The notes beneath the pieces were generated by a model. It made no database searches and had not been told where the DNA came from. It worked only from the letters and a program-made list of their open reading frames with translations. DNA of 32,137 bases from Caulobacter sp. (GTDB lineage Bacteria > Pseudomonadota > Alphaproteobacteria > Caulobacterales > Caulobacteraceae): contig JAQGIK010000026.1 in assembly GCA_028291265.1 (NCBI GenBank), positions 1 through 32,137 of the forward strand. The letters run 5' to 3'. Positions 17,650 to 24,141 of the stretch are shown one piece after another; position 1 is the stretch's first letter, and each line of letters starts with the position of its first letter. The translations under genes and the position numbers were made by a program.

Positions 17650-17730
17650 ATGCTCGCCATCGGCGTCATCCTCCTCTTCATCGTCGCCCTCGCCGGCCTG
17701 AACCTCTACGAGTTCGGCCGTCTCGACTAA
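17650..17730 (+). CDS. 26-residue single-helix membrane micro-protein
   Basis: The frame encodes 26 residues: a hydrophobic helix (MLAIGVILLFIVALAG) followed by LNLYEFGRLD and TAA. CGGAG lies eight bases before the ATG, and a promoter candidate lies upstream. The SDR gene starts ten bases after the stop, so the two are likely one transcript. The reading frame is good for its size, with an aliphatic helix and a charged tail, but 26 codons can arise by chance. No function is known to me. Confidence 0.5.
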   Translation: MLAIGVILLFIVALAGLNLYEFGRLD

Positions 17731-17740
17731 GCGCCCGGCC

Positions 17741-18484
17741 GTGCGGGGCGTCGCCCTCGTCACCGGCGCCGCGCGGCGCATCGGGCGGTCGCTCGCCCTG
17801 GCGGCGGCGAGCGCCGGCTACGACCTGGCCATCCACCACCGAAGCCATCCCGAGGACGCCGACAGCCTGGCCGAGGAAGCCGCTGTCCTCGGCGCCAACA
17901 GCCTGACCCTGACCGGCGATCTGACCGCCCCCGATATGCCGGCGGCCCTGCTCGACGCCGCCACCCGGCTGGGGCCCGTGACCCTGCTGGTCAACAACGC
18001 CTCGCTGTTCGAGGACGACAGTTTCGGCAGTCTCGACGCCGACAGCCTGCAGGCCCATCTGGCCGTCAACCTGACCGCGCCGGTGCTGCTGAGCCAGGCT
18101 TTCGCCAAGCGGCTGCCGGCCGGGATGAGCGGCCTGATCGTCAATGTCCTCGACCAGCGGGTGCTGCGGCCCAATCCGCAGTTCTTCAGCTATGCCCTGA
18201 GCAAGGCCGCCCTCTGGCGGGCGACGCAGACCATGGCGCAGGCGCTCAGCCCCCACATCCGGGTCAACGGCATCGGGCCGGGCCCGACCCTGCCTTCGGT
18301 GCACCAGGTCCCCGGCGAGTTCGAGGCCGAGGCGGCGGGCACGCTGCTGGGCCGCGCCATCGATCCGGAAGAGATCGCCGCCGCCCTGCGCTATCTGATT
18401 GACGCACCGTCAGTGACCGGCCAGATGATCGCCGTGGACGCGGGCCAGCATCTCGGCTGGCGCACGCCCGACATCGTCTCCTGA
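17741..18484 (+). CDS. SDR oxidoreductase, pteridine-reductase (FolM/PTR1) type
   Basis: A 247-residue NADPH-dependent short-chain reductase. TGAARRIG at 8-15 is the TGxxxRxG cofactor motif of pteridine reductases rather than the usual TGxxxGxG. The catalytic set is Asp138, Tyr151 and Lys155 (LDQR and FFSYALSKAAL). The Asp replaces the normal Ser, with the same 13 and 4 residue spacings as PTR1 (Asp181, Tyr194, Lys198). It would reduce dihydropterins or dihydrofolate, like FolM. The start is GTG at 17741. folB follows at 18579, supporting a pterin/folate role. A hairpin overlaps the stop codon. Confidence 0.88.
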   Translation: MRGVALVTGAARRIGRSLALAAASAGYDLAIHHRSHPEDADSLAEEAAVLGANSLTLTGDLTAPDMPAALLDAATRLGPVTLLVNNASLFEDDSFGSLDADSLQAHLAVNLTAPVLLSQAFAKRLPAGMSGLIVNVLDQRVLRPNPQFFSYALSKAALWRATQTMAQALSPHIRVNGIGPGPTLPSVHQVPGEFEAEAAGTLLGRAIDPEEIAAALRYLIDAPSVTGQMIAVDAGQHLGWRTPDIVS

Positions 18485-18501
18485 CGGGCTGCGCCCGTCA
18501 G
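18481..18501 (+). terminator. terminator-like hairpin overlapping the SDR stop codon
   Basis: CTGACGGGC-TGC-GCCCGTCAG is a perfect 9-bp stem that includes the TGA stop (18482-18484) and is followed by the weak T-rich GAGTCTTTAC. It may end or attenuate transcription before folB. Confidence 0.5.
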
Positions 18502-18524
18502 AGTCTTTACTGGTCGCTCTTCCT

Positions 18525-18560
18525 GATCGCCAAAGTGGTTCCCACTTTGTCGGGAAACGC
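18525..18560. repeat. TTCCCACTTT repeat, copy 1
   Basis: It begins GATCGCCAAAGTGGTTCCCA. The stem AAAGTGG/CCACTTT surrounds a three-base loop, and ...CGGGAAACGC follows. It shares the GGTTCCCACTTT core and layout with the copy at 29425. It lies between the SDR and folB genes. Confidence 0.7.
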
Positions 18561-18578
18561 TTCGCTAGAGGGGCCTTC

Positions 18579-18992
18579 ATGGCCGTAATGCCCGCCACCC
18601 AGTCCCAAACCGATCCGACCCTCCTCCTGACCAGCAAGGTCGTGGTCAGCAAGATCTTCGTCCACGGCATCCGCATCGACGCCGAGGTCGGGGTCTATCC
18701 GCACGAGCGGGGCCGCACCCAGCCGCTGCTGGTCGATGTCGAGCTCGATGTCGCCTGGGCCGGGGCCGACCGGCTGGCCGACACCGTCAACTACGAGACC
18801 ATCGTCGCCGCCGCCCGCGCCGTGGCCGACGAGGGCCATATCGAGCTGGTCGAACTCTACGCCGAGCATCTGGCCGGCCGCTGCCTGGCCGACCCGCGCG
18901 TCACCCGCGTCCGCGTCCGCGTCGACAAGCCCGAAGCCCTGGCCCCCCACGCCGCAGGAGCCGGCGTCGAGATCACCGTGGTGCGCGGCTGA
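18579..18992 (+). CDS. folB: dihydroneopterin aldolase
   Basis: The folate-pathway aldolase converting 7,8-dihydroneopterin to 6-hydroxymethyl-dihydropterin and glycolaldehyde. The family pattern is seen as GIRIDAEVGVYPHERGRTQPL (with the catalytic Glu of PHERG), NYETI, LVELYAEHLAG and VRVRVDKPEAL (the catalytic Lys). It is 137 residues, with a slightly long N-terminus; two ATG codons (18579 and 18588) are possible, and AGGGG lies just upstream of the first. It lies downstream of the pteridine-reductase-type SDR, so the two likely share a pathway. Confidence 0.93.
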   Translation: MAVMPATQSQTDPTLLLTSKVVVSKIFVHGIRIDAEVGVYPHERGRTQPLLVDVELDVAWAGADRLADTVNYETIVAAARAVADEGHIELVELYAEHLAGRCLADPRVTRVRVRVDKPEALAPHAAGAGVEITVVRG

Positions 18993-19018
18993 TCGCCCAT
19001 ACGGCCAGGCTTGGGCCC

Positions 19019-19531
19019 ATGCAGCCGCTGACCCAGTGGCGGCTGGAAGACGGCGTCCTCATCGAACAGCGCGGCAAGCGCGAGCGGCGCGTGGCCCTGA
19101 ACACCGTGCGGCGACTGCATCTGACGCCGGCGCGGGGCCGGCTGGCGGCGGGGGCCATCCTCGGCCTGCCGCGCGGCCAGCTGGGGGTGTTTTCCGGCCA
19201 GGCCCTGACCCTGAAACCCACCCGCGCCCCGGACACCTTCGCCCCCTTCGTGGCGGCGCTGGCGAAAGCGGTGGCGGAGGCCAATCCGACCGCGCGGTTC
19301 ACGGTGCCGGCCGTCGCGACGCAGGGCACGGTGATCGGAGCGGCCTTGCTGCTCGGCGGCGGGGCGCTGGCGGTCGGCGGTTTCGCGGCCCTGGCCGGAC
19401 AGCTCGACATCGGCCTGGCCCTGGCCTCGCGCATGGCCTTCGTCGCTATCCTGGCCCTGGCGGTGTTGCCCTGGCTGGACCGCCAGGCGGGGCGGTTCGA
19501 TCCGCACGCGATCCCCCAAGGCTTTCTTTAG
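19019..19531 (+). CDS. hypothetical membrane protein with N-terminal soluble domain
   Basis: A 170-residue protein not recognised by name. Residues 1-90 are a soluble, beta-rich stretch (WRLEDGVLIEQRGKRERRVAL) resembling small bacterial PH-like domains, which is an inference. Two membrane helices span about 104-128 and 132-152. It starts 26 bases after folB without a clear ribosome site and ends before a gap containing a likely promoter for the next gene. Confidence 0.65.
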   Translation: MQPLTQWRLEDGVLIEQRGKRERRVALNTVRRLHLTPARGRLAAGAILGLPRGQLGVFSGQALTLKPTRAPDTFAPFVAALAKAVAEANPTARFTVPAVATQGTVIGAALLLGGGALAVGGFAALAGQLDIGLALASRMAFVAILALAVLPWLDRQAGRFDPHAIPQGFL

Positions 19532-19637
19532 GCGAGGCCTGCTCGGGTGACGCCATATTAATTTGCGGAACGGGGCCGGGGTCCCAACATTAGGGATATG
19601 CGCCGCTTCCGGCGCCCACGGAGCACGAAACCCCACG

Positions 19638-20051
19638 ATGACCGACACTGTCAGCGTCGCCCGACCGCACGAGGACCGCGTCATCCCCCTGGTGATCTAC
19701 GGCCTCTACTTCATCGGCCCGCTCACCGGCTTTCTGACCACCCTGATCGGCCTGATCATCGCCTACGCCCAGCGCGGCGGGGCCGGGGCGCGGATGGAAA
19801 GCCACTACACCATGCTGATCCGCACCTTCTGGCTGGCCATCGGCTGGACCCTGGTCGCGGTGGCCCTGGTGATCGTCGGCGGCCTGCTGACGCCGGTCCT
19901 GGTCGGTATCCCGGCCCTGGTGCTGGGTCTGGCCATTTTCGGGGTCTTCGGACCGGTGCTGCTGGTCTGGAAATACATCCGGCTGGTGCTGGGCGCGAGC
20001 TACCTGGCGCGGGACGAAGCCTATCCCAGACCCATGAGCTGGCTGTTTTAG
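19638..20051 (+). CDS. DUF4870-like integral membrane protein
   Basis: A 137-residue membrane protein with three hydrophobic segments (VIYGLYFIGPLTGFLTTLIGL, FWLAIGWTLVAVALVIVGG and LVLGLAIFGVFGPVLLVWKY). The pattern IAYAQRGGAGARMESHYTM between helices one and two is typical of the DUF4870 / COG3671 group of small membrane proteins. The ATG at 19638 is preferred over an in-frame upstream codon whose extension is not membrane-like. The function is unknown. A very stable hairpin follows. Confidence 0.75.
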   Translation: MTDTVSVARPHEDRVIPLVIYGLYFIGPLTGFLTTLIGLIIAYAQRGGAGARMESHYTMLIRTFWLAIGWTLVAVALVIVGGLLTPVLVGIPALVLGLAIFGVFGPVLLVWKYIRLVLGASYLARDEAYPRPMSWLF

Positions 20052-20060
20052 AGGCAGTTC

Positions 20061-20086
20061 GACCGCCCGGCGCCCGCCGGGCGGTC
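20061..20086 (+). terminator. very stable hairpin after the DUF4870-like gene
   Basis: GACCGCCCGGCG-CC-CGCCGGGCGGTC is a perfect 12-bp stem, nine bases after the stop codon. No T tract follows, so it may be a 3' end stabiliser or a Rho-assisted terminator. Confidence 0.6.
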
Positions 20087-20186
20087 GCGGTCGGCGGCGA
20101 ACTTCCCCCCTCAGTTGTGGGGTTTTGACCTCGGCTTGAATGCAGACGCCATTTGCCCCCCTATACGGGGACGGGGAGTGTCGATC

Positions 20187-21266
20187 ATGGCCGCAAGGCT
20201 CATCGGACTGGTGCTGGGGCTGCTGATCGCCGCCGCCGGCTGGATGGTGGTGCGGCCGCTGGTCGGCAACATCGGACCGGCCGTGCCGGGGCTCGACCTG
20301 GCCGACTTCGAATCCTTGCGGCCGCTGATCGGCTGGGGCGCGCTGGGCCTCGGCGGGCTGGCGGTGCTGGTCAACCTCTGGCCGGGCGGACGCAAGCGCC
20401 GCCGGCCGCTGCCGTCCGGCATGGACCAGCCGATCACCTTCACCGCCGATCCCCCGGCCGGCGTTGCGGTGCGCCACAACGCGCCGGACCTCAAGCTGAA
20501 CCTCGCGCCGATGGCGCCGGGCCCCTCGCCCTTCCCGATCACCGCCGCCTCGCCGACGCCGATGGCCGAGCCGGTGCGGGCCAGGCCCGTCGATGTCGTC
20601 GTCTCCGCCGAGCTGGCGCGCCGCGCCCTGCCGCCAGTGGCCCCCGGTCCCGATCCGTCGGGCCCGCCGCAGGAAACCTTCGGCCAGCTGCGCGCCGCCC
20701 TGAAGAGCAGGGTGCGCGAGGAGAAGTGGGGCGAGGCCGGCGAGATGCTCAAGCGCCTGCCGGCCCTGGCCCTGACCCACAACGACCGCATGGTCGGCGC
20801 CCAGGACCTCGGCGACTTCGCCCGCAGCCAGGGGCGGATCGACGACGCCGCCGACGCCTATGGCCACGCCCTGTCCTACGCCCGGCTGCTGCACGAGATC
20901 GAGCCGGCCGACCCGGTCGCCGCTTCCGACCTGGCCGGGGCCCTGATCAATGTCGGCGACATGGCCACCGACGAGGGCCGTCTCGACGCGGCGCTCGGCG
21001 CCTATGAGGACGCCGTCGCCCTGCGCCGCAAGCTGATCGCCAACCACGGCGCCCGCCGTCTCGACCGCCGGGCCCTGAGCATCGCCCTCGAACGCCTGGC
21101 CGACGCCCGCGAGGACCGCGGCCACCGGGTGCGGGCGCTCGACCTCTATCGCGAGAGCGTCGAACTGGCCGGCGCCCTGGCCGCCGAGGACCCGCAGCGC
21201 TACGGGGCCGAACTGCAGGGCACCCGCACGCGGCTGGCCGAGCTGGAAGCGCGGCTGAGCGTCTAG
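20187..21266 (+). CDS. membrane-anchored TPR-like protein
   Basis: A 359-residue protein with two N-terminal membrane helices (about 4-22 and 47-67), then a Pro-rich linker (roughly 75-165). A helical C-terminal domain follows with TPR-like repeats, for example RIDDAADAYGHALSYARLL, RLDAALGAYEDAVALRRKL and HRVRALDLYRESVELAGAL. The start at 20187 has GGGGAG eight bases upstream and is preferred over the open frame from 20115. The likely role is protein-protein interaction in the envelope; the partner is unknown. Confidence 0.75.
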   Translation: MAARLIGLVLGLLIAAAGWMVVRPLVGNIGPAVPGLDLADFESLRPLIGWGALGLGGLAVLVNLWPGGRKRRRPLPSGMDQPITFTADPPAGVAVRHNAPDLKLNLAPMAPGPSPFPITAASPTPMAEPVRARPVDVVVSAELARRALPPVAPGPDPSGPPQETFGQLRAALKSRVREEKWGEAGEMLKRLPALALTHNDRMVGAQDLGDFARSQGRIDDAADAYGHALSYARLLHEIEPADPVAASDLAGALINVGDMATDEGRLDAALGAYEDAVALRRKLIANHGARRLDRRALSIALERLADAREDRGHRVRALDLYRESVELAGALAAEDPQRYGAELQGTRTRLAELEARLSV

Positions 21267-21275
21267 CCGCGCATG

Positions 21276-21309
21276 AAAAAGGGCAGCCCGGCCGAAGTCG
21301 GCGCTGCCC
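21276..21309 (-). terminator. Rho-independent terminator downstream of ilvE
   Basis: On the minus strand, GGGCAGC (21281-21287) pairs with GCTGCCC (21303-21309), and GCCGA with TCGGC inside. Five A at 21276-21280 give a U tract. It lies between ilvE and the convergent TPR-like gene, and its right end touches repeat copy e. Confidence 0.8.
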
Positions 21310-21356
21310 TCATCCGTCGGCTTCGCCGACACCTTCTCCCGGCGAGCGGGAGAAGG
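21307..21356 (-). repeat. Double-hairpin repeat, copy e (single)
   Basis: Read on the minus strand: CCTTCTCCCG-loop-CGGGAGAAGG (10-bp perfect stem), then GTCGGC-GAA-GCCGAC, then GGATGAGGG. It has the same two-hairpin layout as the other copies and lies 13 bases after the ilvE stop in the sense direction. Confidence 0.8.
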
Positions 21357-21369
21357 GCCGGTGAAGGCT

Positions 21370-22260
21370 TCAGGCCATCGCCGGGACCTGGCCGCGCACG
21401 AGCTTGGCGTAGTCGTCCATGAGGGTCAGGGAGATGGTCCCCGGGGTGAACCTGGTCTCGCCCACCGAGGCCACCGGCGTCACCTCGGCGGCGGTGCCGG
21501 TGATGAACAGCTCGCTGAACGTGCCCAGCTCCTCGAACGGGATGTGCCGCTCGACGATCTGGTAGCCGCGCTCGCGCGCCAGCTTGATCACCGTCTGGCG
21601 GGTGATGCCGTTCAGGAAGGCGTCGGGGGTCGGGGTGTGGATCACCCCGTCCCGCACCAGAAAGACGTTGGCGCCGGTCGCCTCGGCGATATAGCCCCGG
21701 TAGTCCTGCATCAGCGCGTCCGCATAGCCGTCGCGTTCGGCGGCATGCTTGGAGATGGTGCAGATCATGTAGAGGCCGGCCGCCTTGGCGTCGGTCGGGG
21801 CGGTCTTGGGGTCCGGACGGCGGTAGAGGGCGTGCGCCAGGCGGATGCCCTTCTTCTTCTCTTCCGGATCGAAGTAGCTGGGCCAGTCCCACACGGCGAT
21901 GGCCACGTGGATCCTGGTCTGCTGGGCCGAGACGCCGATCATCTCGGCGCCGCGCCAGGCGATGGGCCGGATGTAGCAGTCGGTCAGGCCGTTCTTCGCG
22001 CAGGTCTGCTTGCAGGCCTCGTCGATCTCGGCCACCGTGAAGGGGATTTTGAAATCAAGGATCTCGGCCGACTTGAACAGCCGCTCGGTATGGGCCGTCA
22101 GCTCGAAAATCTGCCCGTTGTACATCCGCTCGCCCTCGAACACCGAGGAGGCGTAGTGCAGCCCATGGGTCAATACGTGCACCTTCGCGTCGCGCCAGGG
22201 CACGAATTGCCCGTCCAGCCAAATCCAGCCGTCACGATCGTCGAAGGGAACCAGGGACAT
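21370..22260 (-). CDS. ilvE: branched-chain amino acid aminotransferase
   Basis: A PLP-dependent class IV aminotransferase of 296 residues, the last step of Val/Leu/Ile synthesis and first of their breakdown. Lys159 in TDAKAAGLYM matches the PLP lysine position of E. coli IlvE. HGLHYASSVFEGERMY, CYIRPIAWRG and YIAEATGANVFLVRDG are family patterns. The ATG at 22260 has AAAGGAG upstream; an in-frame codon at 22317 is not used. It diverges from marR. The arrangement ilvE / MarR / OmpR-type regulator recurs in alphaproteobacteria as I recall. A terminator follows. Confidence 0.95.
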   Translation of the reverse strand: MSLVPFDDRDGWIWLDGQFVPWRDAKVHVLTHGLHYASSVFEGERMYNGQIFELTAHTERLFKSAEILDFKIPFTVAEIDEACKQTCAKNGLTDCYIRPIAWRGAEMIGVSAQQTRIHVAIAVWDWPSYFDPEEKKKGIRLAHALYRRPDPKTAPTDAKAAGLYMICTISKHAAERDGYADALMQDYRGYIAEATGANVFLVRDGVIHTPTPDAFLNGITRQTVIKLARERGYQIVERHIPFEELGTFSELFITGTAAEVTPVASVGETRFTPGTISLTLMDDYAKLVRGQVPAMA

Positions 22261-22328
22261 CGGGTCTATTTCTCCTTTACAGAACCAGCTTATCTCAGAC
22301 CCTGCCCAGAGGTCCAAGCCAAAGCGGT

Positions 22329-22342
22329 ATGCTGCATAGCAT
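22329..22342. promoter_or_regulatory. candidate MarR operator at its own start
   Basis: ATGCT-GCAT-AGCAT is a perfect inverted repeat with a four-base spacer that covers the first ATG codons of marR. It could be an autoregulatory site blocking transcription or initiation. Confidence 0.4.
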
Positions 22343-22823
22343 GAATACGTTTGCCGATCCCCGCCTGATCCTCAGCGAATCGGAGCTGGACCTTGGTCTG
22401 GAGCTGGTTCTGCTCGCCGAAACGGCGATCTGGAACGCCGTCGACGCGGCGATGGAAGCCGAGCCGAAGGGTCTTGGCCGCAGCCACTGGCGCGCCGCCT
22501 TCCTCATTCGAAGGAGACCCGGTGTCGGGGTGAAGGAGATCGCCCGGCTGACCGCCCTGACCAAACAGGCCGCCAGCCGCACGTTGTCGGACCTCGAAGC
22601 CCATGGGCTGGCCGAAAAAATCCCGGGAGAGCTGGACGGGCGGCGCCGTCCGGCCCGGCTGACGGCGGCGGGCCTGGCGTTCGAATCCCGGGTATCGGAG
22701 AACCTGCGCGGCCTGATCGCCATGGCCTATCGCGACGGGGGCCTTGACGGAGTGGCGGCGGGGCGGCGCATTCTCGCCTCCCTGGCGGGTCCCCGCCTCA
22801 CGGCGCGCCGTGAAGAACCTTGA
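22329..22823 (+). CDS. MarR family regulator (PetP-like position)
   Basis: A 164-residue winged-helix dimer that should bind DNA near its own gene. The recognition region is VKEIARLTALTKQAASRTLSDLE and the wing EKIPGELDGRRRPARLTAAG. ATG at 22329 or 22341 are both possible, with no clear ribosome site for either. It is followed 13 bases later by the response regulator, which has a strong site. The same gene order (MarR-type petP then petR) is known from Rhodobacter, where PetR supports expression of the cytochrome bc1 genes; that role here is inference. Confidence 0.88.
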   Translation: MLHSMNTFADPRLILSESELDLGLELVLLAETAIWNAVDAAMEAEPKGLGRSHWRAAFLIRRRPGVGVKEIARLTALTKQAASRTLSDLEAHGLAEKIPGELDGRRRPARLTAAGLAFESRVSENLRGLIAMAYRDGGLDGVAAGRRILASLAGPRLTARREEP

Positions 22824-22836
22824 GGGGGGAGGAACC

Positions 22837-23523
22837 ATGAGCGACAGACACCTCCTGGTCGTCGACGACGATGACCGCATCCGTGACCTGCTCCGCCAGT
22901 TCCTGACCCGGGCCGGCTTCCGCGTCACCGTGGCGGCCGAGGCCGGGGCGGCCGGGCGGCTGCTCGACACCCTCGACTTCGACCTGGTCATCCTCGACGT
23001 CATGATGCCGGGCGAGGACGGCATGAGTTTCGCCAAGCGGATCAGGAGCACCCCGGGGCCGGCCGCCAAGGCGCCGATCCTGATGCTGACCGCCCGCTCC
23101 GAGACCGCCGACCGCATCGAGGGGCTGACGGCCGGGGTCGACGACTACCTCGCCAAGCCGTTCGAGCCGCAGGAGCTGCTGCTGCGCATCGAGGCCATCT
23201 TGCGCCGCGCCGGGCCGCGGCCGAGCGACGACCAGCCGGTGTCGCTGGGCCGCTGCCAGTTCGATCCGGTGCGCGGCGAGCTGACCCGCGACGGAACCCT
23301 GGTGCGGTTGACCGAGGCCGAGATCGACCTCCTCCGCACCCTGGCCAAGGCGCCCCACGCGCCGATCGACCGCTACACCCTGGCCCGCGACGACGCCGAC
23401 GCGGCCGGCCGGGCCGTGGACGTGCAGGTCACCCGCCTGCGCCGCAAGATCGAGGACGACCCCAAGACCCCGCGCTACCTGCAGACGGTGCGGGGGGTTG
23501 GGTATTTGTTGGCGCCGGATTGA
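22837..23523 (+). CDS. OmpR-type response regulator (PetR-like position)
   Basis: A 228-residue regulator. The receiver domain has acidic residues in VVDDDD (10-13), phosphoacceptor Asp54 in VILDVMMPG, and LTARS and AKPF switch residues. It is followed by a winged-helix DNA-binding domain (LTEAEIDLLRTL, and VDVQVTRLRRKIEDDP, ending QTVRGVGYLL). The start has GGAGG six bases upstream. The cognate kinase normally adjacent in this family lies 614 bases downstream, after a repeat pair and a DUF559 gene. OmpR-type proteins bind 11-bp direct repeats, so the array at 7757 is the type of site such a protein would use; a link is speculation. Confidence 0.93.
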   Translation: MSDRHLLVVDDDDRIRDLLRQFLTRAGFRVTVAAEAGAAGRLLDTLDFDLVILDVMMPGEDGMSFAKRIRSTPGPAAKAPILMLTARSETADRIEGLTAGVDDYLAKPFEPQELLLRIEAILRRAGPRPSDDQPVSLGRCQFDPVRGELTRDGTLVRLTEAEIDLLRTLAKAPHAPIDRYTLARDDADAAGRAVDVQVTRLRRKIEDDPKTPRYLQTVRGVGYLLAPD

Positions 23524-23563
23524 TGGGGAAGGCGTCCATCGATGAAAGGTGACCAAGACAAAG

Positions 23564-23599
23564 CCCTCCCCCTCGAGGGGGGAGGGTTGGGAAGGGGTG
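23564..23599 (+). repeat. Double-hairpin repeat family, copy f1 (single hairpin)
   Basis: CCCTCCCCCTCGAGGGGGGAGGG-type hairpin 1 with a CTCGAG centre, then a G-rich tail TTGGGAAGGGGTG. No second stem is visible. It lies 40 bases after the response regulator stop, in the sense direction. Confidence 0.75.
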
Positions 23600-23674
23600 T
23601 TCGCGCCGCCTTCGACGGGCAGGCACAATTGGGCGCCGGGGCCCAAACGCGCTCTTCCGGACGCCAGGTGGACG

Positions 23675-23715
23675 CACCCCCAACCCCGACCCTTCCCCCC
23701 TCGAGGGGGAAGGGA
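23675..23715 (-). repeat. Double-hairpin repeat family, copy f2 (single hairpin)
   Basis: An inverted relative of f1: read on the minus strand, TCCCTTCCCCCTCGAGGGGG then a G-rich tail ending GGGGTTGGGGGTG. It lies 48 bases before the DUF559 start. Confidence 0.75.
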
Positions 23716-23763
23716 GAAAAGGGAGGTGTCGCCTCCCCGTCTGAAACCCCAAAACGGGAAGGC

Positions 23764-24141
23764 GTGAGAGGCAACGGAATCTACGAGCGCGTCAGCTACA
23801 CCACACGCGCCGCCGGCCAGGCCAAACGCCTGCGCCGCGATATGAACGTCAGTGAACGCCGCCTCTGGGAGGCGCTCCGTGCTCTCAAGCTGAATATCCG
23901 CCGCCAAGCCCCCATCGGTCGCTACATCCCCGACTTTGTCCACCTCGCGACCCGCCTCGTCATCGAGGTCGACGGCGCATGGCACGGCCTCCCCGAAGCC
24001 GAGCTACGCGACCATGAACGCGACACCTGGCTGCGCTCGCAAGGATTCGAGATCGTCCGCATCCGTGACCGCGACGCCTACGAACAGCCAGAGGAAACCG
24101 CCGAGCGCATCGCCACCCTCATTGCGGGCCGCCGCCGATGA
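23764..24141 (+). CDS. DUF559 endonuclease-like protein 2, between regulator and kinase
   Basis: A 125-residue paralogue of the protein at 7887-8318. Seen are AKRLRRDMNVSERRLWEALR, IRRQAPIGRYIPDF and LVIEVDGAWHG, the same acidic positions (Asp of PDF, Glu and Asp of EVDG). A GTG at 23764 fits the domain; the frame is open back to an ATG at 23542, but that extension is translated repeat sequence. The stop codon overlaps the kinase start as ATGA, so kinase translation is coupled to it. It is flanked upstream by repeat pair f. The nuclease activity is inferred from the family only. Confidence 0.78.
   Translation: MRGNGIYERVSYTTRAAGQAKRLRRDMNVSERRLWEALRALKLNIRRQAPIGRYIPDFVHLATRLVIEVDGAWHGLPEAELRDHERDTWLRSQGFEIVRIRDRDAYEQPEETAERIATLIAGRRR

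Noticed and set aside
23542..23763. N-terminal extension of the second DUF559 protein from the ATG at 23542
   Set aside because: The extension is a translation of repeat pair f and has no counterpart in the paralogue.
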